Source of the DNA: JBNJEM01 sp051745935
Lineage (GTDB): Bacteria > Planctomycetota > Planctomycetia > Pirellulales > Pirellulaceae
Assembly (NCBI GenBank): GCA_051745935.1
Contig: JBNJEM010000592.1
Coordinates: 1 to 5,030, forward strand
Reading direction: 5' to 3'
DNA: 5,030 bases
Part shown: positions 1 through 5,030 of the stretch, in pieces
Layout: every line of letters starts with the position of its first letter
How positions within the stretch are numbered: the first letter of the stretch is position 1
Notes under the pieces: model-generated
What the model was told of the DNA's origin: nothing
Seen by the model: the letters and a program-made list of their open reading frames with translations, nothing else
Databases searched by the model: none
Made by a program: the position numbers and the translations under genes

Positions 1-1908
1 GCCGGTGGAGCGGACGACCGTTACCTGTTGGAGTTCAATATGGCGACGATGCAAGAGGGGACCACGGCCGGGAAGATCGTGGATGACAATCTTCCGGACA
101 AGGACTGCTCCGGTGCCACGGCCTGGGTCAGCAGCCACAAGAGATGGTTCTGCTGGACCGGCCCGGTAACGGGGTTTGGACAAGGCTATTTGGAGATCGT
201 CAACAACGCGGACTCGAAAGGGAACCAGGTGTGCAAGAGAGGGGGAAAGTACTACGTGTTCGGCAGCTTGGACTTGCTCGACACGGGCGACGAATGGTAC
301 TACGACGACCGCTCACACACGCTGTATGTCCAACTACCTCGCGGGGGCGCGCCTGGAAACCGCGTGGAAGTCAAAAAACGCGAAGGTGCCTTCGACCTGC
401 GCGGTACAAGCCACGTTGCCATTCGAGGGTTGGATATCTTTGCCGCCTCCATTGTGACCGACGACCGCTCGGACAACCTTGTCTTCGACGACCTGGAGAT
501 CCGTTATGTTCATCATTCCAGCCGGGCCGAGCAGCAATACGGTTCCCAGACGCGGAGCGGAATGATCCTGCAAGGCCGCGGGCATACGGTGAAGAATTGT
601 GAAATTGCCTATTCGTCCGGAAACTGCATGACCTTGGCGGGAGAAGATTGCCGGGTGGTCAATAACTACATCCACGACGGTGATTACATCGGCTCCTACG
701 CCGCGCCCCTCTGTTTCAGCCGTGGCGGGCGTGGTCACGTCGTGAGCCACAATACGATAACGCGATCAGGTAGGACCACCATCAACACGGCGGGGTTCCA
801 CGATTGCCTGCTGCAATACAACGACGTGGGGTACGCCGGTTACTTGTCCGACGACCTCGGGCTGACATACGGAAACGGGGTGGAAGGGGGGAACTCGGAG
901 GTCCGCTACAATTGGTTCCACGACAATATATCGGATAGCCATAACATGGGATTGTATTTCGACCATGGGTGCAAGAACATTGTCTTTCACCATAACTGCA
1001 TCTGGGGCGCGAACCATGCCGGCATGATCAATAACCAGTACGGAAACTATCTTCTGTACTACAACAATACGGTTTCCGGCGTCGATCCCAGTTACCTGTC
1101 GACCTGGGCCGCCGCCCAGAAAAAGGACCTGTATGGTTGCCGCCTGGTCAACAACCTCGGTAGCGGTGGCACGAGGGTAAAAGCCCAGGGATTGGAAATC
1201 TCCCACAATACGTGGAAATACGACAAGCTGATCGATCACAGGTATCTCACCCCCGGAACCTCGCCCGTCGATTCAGGCATGGTGGTTTCCGGTATCACGG
1301 ACGATTACGTCGGCGAGGGCCCTGACCGCGGGGCGTACGAACTGGGCGGTCACGAATGGAAGCCGGGACATGATTTCCAAACCCCGCCGGCGGAGATGGA
1401 TATGGGGCGGAGCCGAGCACCATACCGCAATCTGATCCAAAATGCGGCCTTTTACAACGGTGAGATTGCGCCGTGGGAAGTGGCCGGGCAGCGCGTCAAG
1501 ATCGTCGAGGATTTCCACAGCCAATGGGTTACTGACGGGAAGGCGATGATGGGGGGCTACAGCGCCCGCCTGGGCTCCGGCCAAAACGCGCTCCGGCAAA
1601 CAGTCAAGGGTTTGAAGCCCAACGCCACGTACGAGCTGATGGCCATGTTCCGCGTTCCCCAAGGCGAAGAGGCTCGCCTGCGGGTTTCCCAGTTTGGCGG
1701 GCAAGAGAAACGTAGCCAGGGCGTTGTGAAAGGGGCTCCCGAATGGCGAAGACGGAAGCTGCAGTTCACCACCGGCCCGGAGAATACCTCCGCGGTCGTG
1801 TGGCTGGAAAGAACATCCGGCGGCGACGACCCGGTTTACGTCGACGACCCTGGTCTGCGCTTGGTTGATGCCGCGAAACAGCGTCAGCGAAAAGTACGAA
1901 AGAAGTAA
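1..1908 (+). CDS. Right-handed parallel beta-helix protein with C-terminal carbohydrate-binding-like domain (5' partial)
   Basis: The frame is open from the first base to a TAA at 1906-1908, giving 635 visible residues. The TTG at 28 has no ribosome binding site and lies inside the open frame, so the true start, and probably a signal peptide, lies upstream of the window. The N-terminal part has a segment of the type EWYYDD...TLYVQLP (about 292-345), common just before the helix in this class. The beta-helix runs from about 420 to 1250, with repeated turns marked by Asn or His-Asn steps (NNYIHD, HNTITR, YNDVGY, YNWFHD, HNCIWG, NNTVSG). SPVDSG (from 1261) and GPDRGAYE (1318-1341) match the SPAIDAG...PDIGAYE pattern that often closes such helices. 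From about 1420 to 1870 an NLIQN...W...A start and a VDDPGLRLVD ending suggest a CBM4/9-like jelly roll. The tail is short and Lys/Arg-rich, with no visible sorting signal. Family knowledge suggests an extracellular or periplasmic polysaccharide lyase, glycosidase or binding protein; the substrate cannot be named. Confidence 0.9.
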   Translation, partial: AGGADDRYLLEFNMATMQEGTTAGKIVDDNLPDKDCSGATAWVSSHKRWFCWTGPVTGFGQGYLEIVNNADSKGNQVCKRGGKYYVFGSLDLLDTGDEWYYDDRSHTLYVQLPRGGAPGNRVEVKKREGAFDLRGTSHVAIRGLDIFAASIVTDDRSDNLVFDDLEIRYVHHSSRAEQQYGSQTRSGMILQGRGHTVKNCEIAYSSGNCMTLAGEDCRVVNNYIHDGDYIGSYAAPLCFSRGGRGHVVSHNTITRSGRTTINTAGFHDCLLQYNDVGYAGYLSDDLGLTYGNGVEGGNSEVRYNWFHDNISDSHNMGLYFDHGCKNIVFHHNCIWGANHAGMINNQYGNYLLYYNNTVSGVDPSYLSTWAAAQKKDLYGCRLVNNLGSGGTRVKAQGLEISHNTWKYDKLIDHRYLTPGTSPVDSGMVVSGITDDYVGEGPDRGAYELGGHEWKPGHDFQTPPAEMDMGRSRAPYRNLIQNAAFYNGEIAPWEVAGQRVKIVEDFHSQWVTDGKAMMGGYSARLGSGQNALRQTVKGLKPNATYELMAMFRVPQGEEARLRVSQFGGQEKRSQGVVKGAPEWRRRKLQFTTGPENTSAVVWLERTSGGDDPVYVDDPGLRLVDAAKQRQRKVRKK

Positions 1909-2030
1909 CCGTTCACGGGCAAGAGGCTGATCTCCGAGACCGTTCGCGCTTCCGCTGCACATGTTAAATTCGACATCGCCACTTTGGTTCGACCGATGAA
2001 CGCAAAGCGTTACGATAGAAAGTTTTAGCC

Positions 2031-2051
2031 CCACCGGCCCTGTGCCGGTGG
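2031..2051. terminator. Perfect 8-bp palindrome with 5-base loop; possible terminator or REP-like element
   Basis: CCACCGGC (2031-2038) and GCCGGTGG (2044-2051) form a perfect GC-rich stem around the loop CCTGT. It lies 123 bases after the beta-helix stop. Neither side carries a proper T-tract (TTAGGGGGTTTG follows on the + strand, GGGCTAAAAC on the - strand), so it is not a textbook intrinsic terminator. The distance from the gene and the symmetric outer sequences (TAGCCCC and GGTTAGGGG) would also fit a dispersed REP-type palindrome. The structure is seen directly; the role is inferred. Confidence 0.4.
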
Positions 2052-2104
2052 TTAGGGGGTTTGACGACTAGACGGACGCCCACTTTCCCGGCCGCCCATT
2101 GGCC

Positions 2105-2119
2105 GCTTCCCGCGGAAGC
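2105..2119. other. Small hairpin, 6-bp stem with triloop
   Basis: GCTTCC (2105-2110), loop CGC and GGAAGC (2114-2119) are perfectly complementary. It lies in the gap about 50 bases after the larger palindrome and has no T-tract. It could be part of a leader or trailer structure, but a stem this short can arise by chance. Confidence 0.25.
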
Positions 2120-2166
2120 CACGGATTGCTAACATGGAAACATGAGTGAATTCGCCCCGAAAGAAC

Positions 2167-2194
2167 AATCTTCCTGTCGTATAATCTTCCTGTC
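2167..2194. repeat. 12-bp direct repeat pair, 16-bp period
   Basis: AATCTTCCTGTC occurs at 2167-2178 and again at 2183-2194, separated by GTAT. The spacer and the start of the second copy create a TATAAT hexamer at 2180-2185. The repeat lies about 195-220 bases upstream of the 2389 start. Such a pair could be a tandem regulator-binding site around a promoter element, or a small slippage duplication. The repeat itself is certain; the function is not. Confidence 0.5.
2180..2185 (+). promoter_or_regulatory. Isolated TATAAT, weak candidate -10 box
   Basis: This is an exact match to the sigma-70 -10 consensus, but 16-18 bases upstream there is no recognisable -35 hexamer (the area reads CCCCGAAAG), and no extended TG motif is present. 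If used, it would give a leader of roughly 200 bases for the 2389-4069 gene pair. It is reported because it sits between the two copies of a direct repeat. Confidence 0.15.
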
Positions 2195-2302
2195 CAACCG
2201 ACCGCCGAAAACGCGGAGGATTCCCGGAAACTGATTGCTCCCACTCCACTCCACTAGTCCCACTGGCTCAATATGGGCGGAACTCAAGGCGCAACAAGCC
2301 GG

Positions 2303-2328
2303 GTCATCAATCAGCAGCGTCATCAATC
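2303..2328. repeat. 10-bp direct repeat pair, 16-bp period
   Basis: GTCATCAATC occurs at 2303-2312 and 2319-2328, with AGCAGC between. It lies 60-85 bases upstream of the membrane protein start, where an operator or leader element would be expected. The sequence is unrelated to the 2167-2194 repeat but has the same 16-base period. Confidence 0.4.
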
Positions 2329-2388
2329 GGAACCCGCAGCGGACATTTCGCACCAGCGCGCGTGATCGTGGCATCGGAGTAACCTACC

Positions 2389-2856
2389 ATGAACTCTCGC
2401 TACAAACCATTCAGCATTTCCGTCATGATCGCGGTCATCCTTGTCGGTGCCGGTTTTGGTACCTGGACGGGATTGGTTTACAATCCGACGCTCTGGTGGA
2501 TTGCCACGATAGCAGGAGGGTTGTGCGGCTACCCGTTGGCAAGAATTTACCTGCGCTCGCTGAAAAACTCATGCGACAAAGGACACGGTGGGCCGGTGAT
2601 CTGGGTCAGCGGCACGTTTGTCGCAACAGGTTGTGGGATTGCATGCACGGCTCTTCTGCATGCCATCATGATCATGGTGACTGCGTACGGTTCAAACGTG
2701 GCGTCCCTCGGCGAACTCGGCGACTCGCGGGACATTTGGCCGATCGTTTTTTTTGTTGGCGTCGTGATTGGCGCGGGGGCCGGTTTTCTGGTCGGTGGAA
2801 TCTGCTCACTGGTATTTGTTTTGTCCGTAAAGGCGCCGGTCCATGAAACGGCGTGA
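2389..2856 (+). CDS. Small integral membrane protein of unknown function, about four transmembrane segments
   Basis: The ATG at 2389 has a GGAG (2376-2379) nine bases upstream, which supports this start. The 155-residue product is strongly hydrophobic. Likely membrane segments are residues 9-29, 35-52, 69-99 and 116-147, with a short basic loop after the second (RIYLRSLKN). Helix one carries GAGFG and helix four GAGAGF, so the protein may be two related hairpins, although the similarity is slight. Cysteines are at 46, 62, 82, 86 and 139, with no recognisable metal or redox motif. I do not recognise the family. The stop overlaps the start of the radical SAM gene by 14 bases, so the two are almost surely co-transcribed and translationally coupled. 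A role as membrane partner, anchor or transporter for that enzyme's product is inference only. Confidence 0.85.
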   Translation: MNSRYKPFSISVMIAVILVGAGFGTWTGLVYNPTLWWIATIAGGLCGYPLARIYLRSLKNSCDKGHGGPVIWVSGTFVATGCGIACTALLHAIMIMVTAYGSNVASLGELGDSRDIWPIVFFVGVVIGAGAGFLVGGICSLVFVLSVKAPVHETA

Positions 2857-4069
2857 CTGGCTGACGCTCACACCCCTGTTCTTCAAATGCCTCGGCAAAC
2901 TTCCCACCAGTCACTTGCTGTATTTGGCCCGGCAATTCCGCCACGAGTATCCTCATCGCCACGACGGCAAACTGTACATCAATGCGTTCTTTCCACCCTA
3001 TCCGTCCAAGCCGTTTGACAGGTTCTTGGCCAACACGCTGCAAGGAAAACGCGTGCCCTATTCGGTCTACTTCGGCGTTACGGATCGATGTCCGTTCAAG
3101 TGCGCCCACTGCAGCTACGGCATGCATCGGGAGGGAAGGCTGACCACGGAACAAGCGATCGACGTCATCGGGCAGATAAAATCCCTCTCTGCCGCCACCA
3201 TCGGGTTCACCGGCGGCGAACCGTTGATGCGAGATGATCTCGTCGAACTCGTGCGTGCTGTCGGCGAAGATATGTCGAGCGTTTTGTTCACGACAGGGCA
3301 CCGGCTCACTGAAGAGCTCGCTCGAGAACTGAAGCACGCGGGGCTCGACACGATCATGATCGGCCTGGAGTCGGATGACCTGTCCGAACACGACGGCATT
3401 CGCGGAGTTCCAGGCTCTTTCTCCGAGGCTTTATCAGCCGTGGCTCTTTCCCGAGACGCGGGTTTTCACACCGCGATATCGACGGTGGCGACGAAGCAAA
3501 AAATCGCGGATGGCAAAATCGAGCGGATGGCGGAACTGGCCGCCAGGCACGGCGTTCACGAATTCCGCATCCTGGAGCCCGTGCCCACCGGGCGGTTCCA
3601 CCATCGCAAGGATCAAATCCTCTCGCAAGCCGAATCAAAACAACTCGCCGATTTCCACAAACAATGGAATCGCGGTAATCGCCGTCCTGCAATTTCAGCC
3701 TTCTCGCACCTGGAATCGGATGAGATGTTCGGCTGCGGAGCCGCCTTCCACCACCTGTTCATCGACGCACTCGGGAACGTGTGCCCCTGCGACCTCACGC
3801 CTCTCTCGTTCGGCAACGTGCTCGAACAGCCCCTCGAAGACATCTGGAGTGGCCTGGGCGAGCTATTCCCCTTGCCACGCCGCGGTTGCCTCATGTACGA
3901 CCTATGCAAGAGGACGGATATGTTCGAGGGAGCCTCCCAATTGCCGCTATCCCCACAAGAAAGCGCGAGTCTCTGTCGAACTCTGCCCACGCCGACCTCT
4001 CTGCCGGGAATCTACAGTCGTCTGTTCAAGGACCGAAAACCCACAAATCCGCCAGCGAGCCGGCGGTAA
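2843..4069 (+). CDS. Radical SAM enzyme with reduced SPASM/twitch-like C-terminal domain
   Basis: The 408-residue protein starts at an ATG inside the preceding gene, with AAAGG (2829-2833) nine bases upstream. Cys83, Cys87 and Cys90 form the CxxxCxxC motif that binds the 4Fe-4S cluster for S-adenosylmethionine cleavage. GGEP at 124-127 is the SAM-binding motif of the partial TIM barrel. TTGH (150-153) and IGLES (173-177) fit later barrel strands. About 80 residues precede the barrel. At the C-terminus, Cys298, Gly311 and Cys316 fit the CX9-15GX4C opening of SPASM domains, followed by FGN and an IW. Only Cys349 and Cys355 follow, without the full CX2CX5CX3C set, so one auxiliary Fe-S cluster (twitch type) is more likely than two. 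Relatives modify peptides or small molecules; no precursor peptide is visible nearby. The substrate is unknown. The last 14 or so codons overlap the convergent prenyltransferase gene. Confidence 0.96.
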   Translation: MKRRDWLTLTPLFFKCLGKLPTSHLLYLARQFRHEYPHRHDGKLYINAFFPPYPSKPFDRFLANTLQGKRVPYSVYFGVTDRCPFKCAHCSYGMHREGRLTTEQAIDVIGQIKSLSAATIGFTGGEPLMRDDLVELVRAVGEDMSSVLFTTGHRLTEELARELKHAGLDTIMIGLESDDLSEHDGIRGVPGSFSEALSAVALSRDAGFHTAISTVATKQKIADGKIERMAELAARHGVHEFRILEPVPTGRFHHRKDQILSQAESKQLADFHKQWNRGNRRPAISAFSHLESDEMFGCGAAFHHLFIDALGNVCPCDLTPLSFGNVLEQPLEDIWSGLGELFPLPRRGCLMYDLCKRTDMFEGASQLPLSPQESASLCRTLPTPTSLPGIYSRLFKDRKPTNPPASRR

Positions 4070-4862
4070 CCAGAAAAATCTCACCATAGATATACCGCAT
4101 CGCGGCAGCCGGCTGCCTGAACGTGGACAAGACCGCCAGCAGAATCGCCGCGACGGAGGCCGCCAGGTAAACCACGTGACAATATCCGAGCATGAACGGC
4201 ACGAGCGTCACCAGACTCCCGGTCAAGACCAGCACGCGGGCCATGATCTGAAACGTCCGGCTTTGGCAGTAGCCGAGGGTGTCGCCTCTAAGCCGGTTAT
4301 CCCCTTCCACGTCCCGTATGTCTTTCAACATCTCGTAACCGGCGGCCGACAGCAGCAGCCACACCGGGTGAATGAAGAGCACATTGAGCCGGGGTGTATT
4401 GACCGGCTCCGCGAGCGTAAAGGCCAGCGGATACAACGAGGTGGTCAGCAGGGCGACGAACAGGTCCTTGAACACGCCGATACGTTTGGAAACCAGGTCG
4501 TAGCAGATCAATCCCGCCGCGATGGCCCCCGTCCCCAGAAAAAAGAACGGGTTGCAAAGCCAGGCCACCGCCATCCCCGACATGAGAAGAACGCCGGCCC
4601 AGAGCACCGCCACTTTGCCGCTAACTCTTCCAGCGGCCAGCACGCGATGCGGGCAGTTAATCTTGTCGATCCGCACATCGCGGACATCATTGAAAACATA
4701 ACCGGCGGAAATGACACAGAACAGCGCGAAAAACGAAAACGCCACCTCGCGCTGGATGGCCGCCAGTTCGCCGCTTCTCAGATAAGCCAGGATCACCAGG
4801 AACCCGGCCGAAAAGGGAAGCGAATAGTACAGCCGCATCAGGCGCAACAGGGGACCGATCAT
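4026..4862 (-). CDS. UbiA-family membrane prenyltransferase, DGGGP-synthase-like
   Basis: The 278-residue polytopic membrane protein has both Asp-rich, Mg-diphosphate-binding motifs of the UbiA superfamily: N58-D59-x2-D62-x3-D66 (NDVRDVRID) and D181-x2-D184-x3-D188 (KDIRDVEGD). The length and roughly nine hydrophobic segments are normal for the family. The wording around the motifs (IDKINCPHR...GRVS; DVEGD...GDTLG) recalls archaeal and bacterial geranylgeranylglyceryl-phosphate geranylgeranyltransferases more than UbiA or MenA, although quinone, tocopherol or other aromatic acceptors cannot be excluded. The usual HRPL/IPSGR segment reads HRVLAAGR, a small deviation. The enzyme would transfer a prenyl chain from a prenyl diphosphate to an acceptor at the cytoplasmic membrane. 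The start at 4862 has AGGG nine bases upstream (4872-4875) and follows a TGA directly (TGAATG). The 3' end overlaps the radical SAM gene tail-to-tail. Confidence 0.95.
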   Translation of the reverse strand: MIGPLLRLMRLYYSLPFSAGFLVILAYLRSGELAAIQREVAFSFFALFCVISAGYVFNDVRDVRIDKINCPHRVLAAGRVSGKVAVLWAGVLLMSGMAVAWLCNPFFFLGTGAIAAGLICYDLVSKRIGVFKDLFVALLTTSLYPLAFTLAEPVNTPRLNVLFIHPVWLLLSAAGYEMLKDIRDVEGDNRLRGDTLGYCQSRTFQIMARVLVLTGSLVTLVPFMLGYCHVVYLAASVAAILLAVLSTFRQPAAAMRYIYGEIFLVTAGSLADLWVFGP

Positions 4863-4922
4863 TCATTTCCGCCCTATACCGGCCAGGTACCGATGAGTGA
4901 TGGTGATCTCCTGGTCGGTCAT
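4863..4922 (-). CDS. Possible 19-codon linking ORF between two genes, or frameshifted tail of the upstream gene
   Basis: An ATG at 4922-4920 overlaps the stop of the upstream frame (ATGA). The frame reads MTDQEITITHRYLAGIGRK and ends in TGA at 4865-4863, immediately followed by the prenyltransferase ATG. By hand count 14 of its 19 codons end in G or C, like coding DNA here, while the same frame before the ATG shows only 15 of 36. There is no ribosome binding site, so translation would need coupling. It may be a mini-ORF, or the real C-terminus of the upstream gene reached after a frameshift or sequence error. No slippery heptamer is visible. Confidence 0.25.
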   Translation of the reverse strand: MTDQEITITHRYLAGIGRK

Positions 4923-5030
4923 GTATACCGGTCGCGGATGACTTTGTCCGCCGTGAGTCCGACCAACGGGAGGACGGCTTGCGTCGGGCAGCTTTCCATC
5001 CGGAGGAATCCGACCGCCTGAAGTATATAC
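4919..5030 (-). CDS. C-terminal end of an upstream gene of unknown function (5' partial)
   Basis: On the - strand a frame enters at the window edge and runs 36 codons to TGA at 4921-4919. It includes LPLVGLTADKVIRDRYT at its end. All three - strand frames are open here, so the choice rests on composition: 26 of 36 codons end in G or C, against 15 of 36 in the frame used by the 19-codon ORF, and the peptide has an ordinary hydrophobic/charged mix. It would precede the prenyltransferase in the same operon with 56 bases between stop and start. I do not recognise the family from so short a tail. Confidence 0.5.
   Translation of the reverse strand, partial: YILQAVGFLRMESCPTQAVLPLVGLTADKVIRDRYT

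Larger units (their letters stand above)
1909..2388. other. Long intergenic region with small repeats and hairpins but no supported gene
   Basis: These 480 bases separate the beta-helix gene from the membrane protein gene. I see no reading frame with a good ribosome binding site, family resemblance or consistent codon use, and no tRNA or rRNA. The stretch contains a strong palindrome near its start, a 6-bp-stem hairpin, two pairs of 16-bp-period direct repeats, a CCACT triplication (2241-2255), and one TATAAT hexamer. It most likely holds the 3' end of the first transcript and the promoter and leader of the 2389 gene. Confidence 0.7.

Noticed and set aside
1273..2034. 253-codon - strand open frame under the end of the beta-helix gene
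   Set aside because: It is antisense to a clearly structured protein, has no family resemblance, and its start falls in the intergenic gap without a convincing ribosome binding site.
2142..2234. 30-codon + strand frame in the gap starting MSEFAPKEQSS
   Set aside because: It has no ribosome binding site at proper spacing and only 17 of 30 codons end in G or C by hand count. Its middle is made of the direct repeat.
2129..2374. 81-codon - strand frame in the gap, divergent from the membrane protein gene
   Set aside because: Its composition is random-looking (Cys, Arg, Ser), it has only a weak AGG upstream, and it has no recognisable motif.
2235..2846. 203-codon + strand frame overlapping the membrane protein gene in another frame
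   Set aside because: It starts at a TTG without a ribosome binding site, and its product is rich in Arg, His and Cys, unlike the well-formed hydrophobic protein in the other frame.
2843..4069. Radical SAM enzyme as a peptide (RiPP) maturase with a nearby precursor
   Set aside because: No short, Cys- or Gly-rich leader-peptide-like gene with a ribosome binding site is present within the window; the adjacent small gene is a membrane protein.
3375..5021. 548-codon + strand open frame overlapping the radical SAM gene and the whole antisense of the prenyltransferase
   Set aside because: The product is Arg/Pro/Ser/Gln-rich with no domain, while the overlapped frames encode clear radical SAM and UbiA motifs. 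It is a by-product of GC-rich coding DNA.
4026..5030. Membership in the ebo gene cluster, which pairs a UbiA protein with a TatD-type hydrolase
   Set aside because: The visible tail of the upstream gene does not show a TatD C-terminus that I can recognise, and the UbiA motifs look closer to DGGGP synthase. The rest of the operon lies outside the window.

Overview
The window is about 5 kb of moderately GC-rich bacterial DNA. It holds the 3' part of a secreted-type beta-helix protein, a gene-free gap of about 480 bases, a coupled two-gene unit (small membrane protein plus radical SAM enzyme) on the + strand, and a convergent UbiA-type prenyltransferase on the - strand. The - strand gene is preceded by the tail of another gene that runs off the right edge. 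No ribosomal or other marker gene is present, so taxonomy is only a guess. A large beta-helix/carbohydrate-binding protein next to a radical SAM/twitch protein and a UbiA enzyme, with long spacers, recalls the Planctomycetes-Verrucomicrobia-Chlamydiae superphylum or related environmental lineages.

Left (1-1908): a reading frame open from the first base encodes a right-handed parallel beta-helix with an Asn-rich ladder. It is followed by an SPxDxG/PDxGAYE-type closing motif and a C-terminal jelly-roll-like module that probably binds carbohydrate. The true start lies outside the window.

Gap (1909-2388): no convincing gene. It holds a perfect 8-bp-stem palindrome (2031-2051), a smaller hairpin (2105-2119), two unrelated direct repeats that both have a 16-bp period (2167-2194 and 2303-2328), and an isolated TATAAT.

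Middle (2389-4069): a 155-residue, roughly four-helix membrane protein of unknown function overlaps by 14 bases a 408-residue radical SAM enzyme. The enzyme has CxxxCxxC, GGEP and a reduced SPASM/twitch-like C-terminal cysteine set. The overlap implies translational coupling and possibly a shared function at the membrane.

Right (4026-5030, - strand): a 278-residue UbiA-family prenyltransferase with both Asp-rich motifs. Its motif wording resembles digeranylgeranylglyceryl-phosphate synthase-type enzymes. Its 3' end overlaps the 3' end of the radical SAM gene by 44 bases. Upstream of it, a coding-like frame ends at 4919. Between that stop and the UbiA start is a 19-codon frame linked by ATGA on one side and TGAATG on the other, which is either a coupling mini-ORF or the trace of a frameshift.

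The most unusual points are the tightly packed junction at 4863-4922, the tail-to-tail overlap, and the membrane protein/radical SAM pair facing a lipid-type prenyltransferase. Functional links between these genes are inference; no end product can be named from the sequence.
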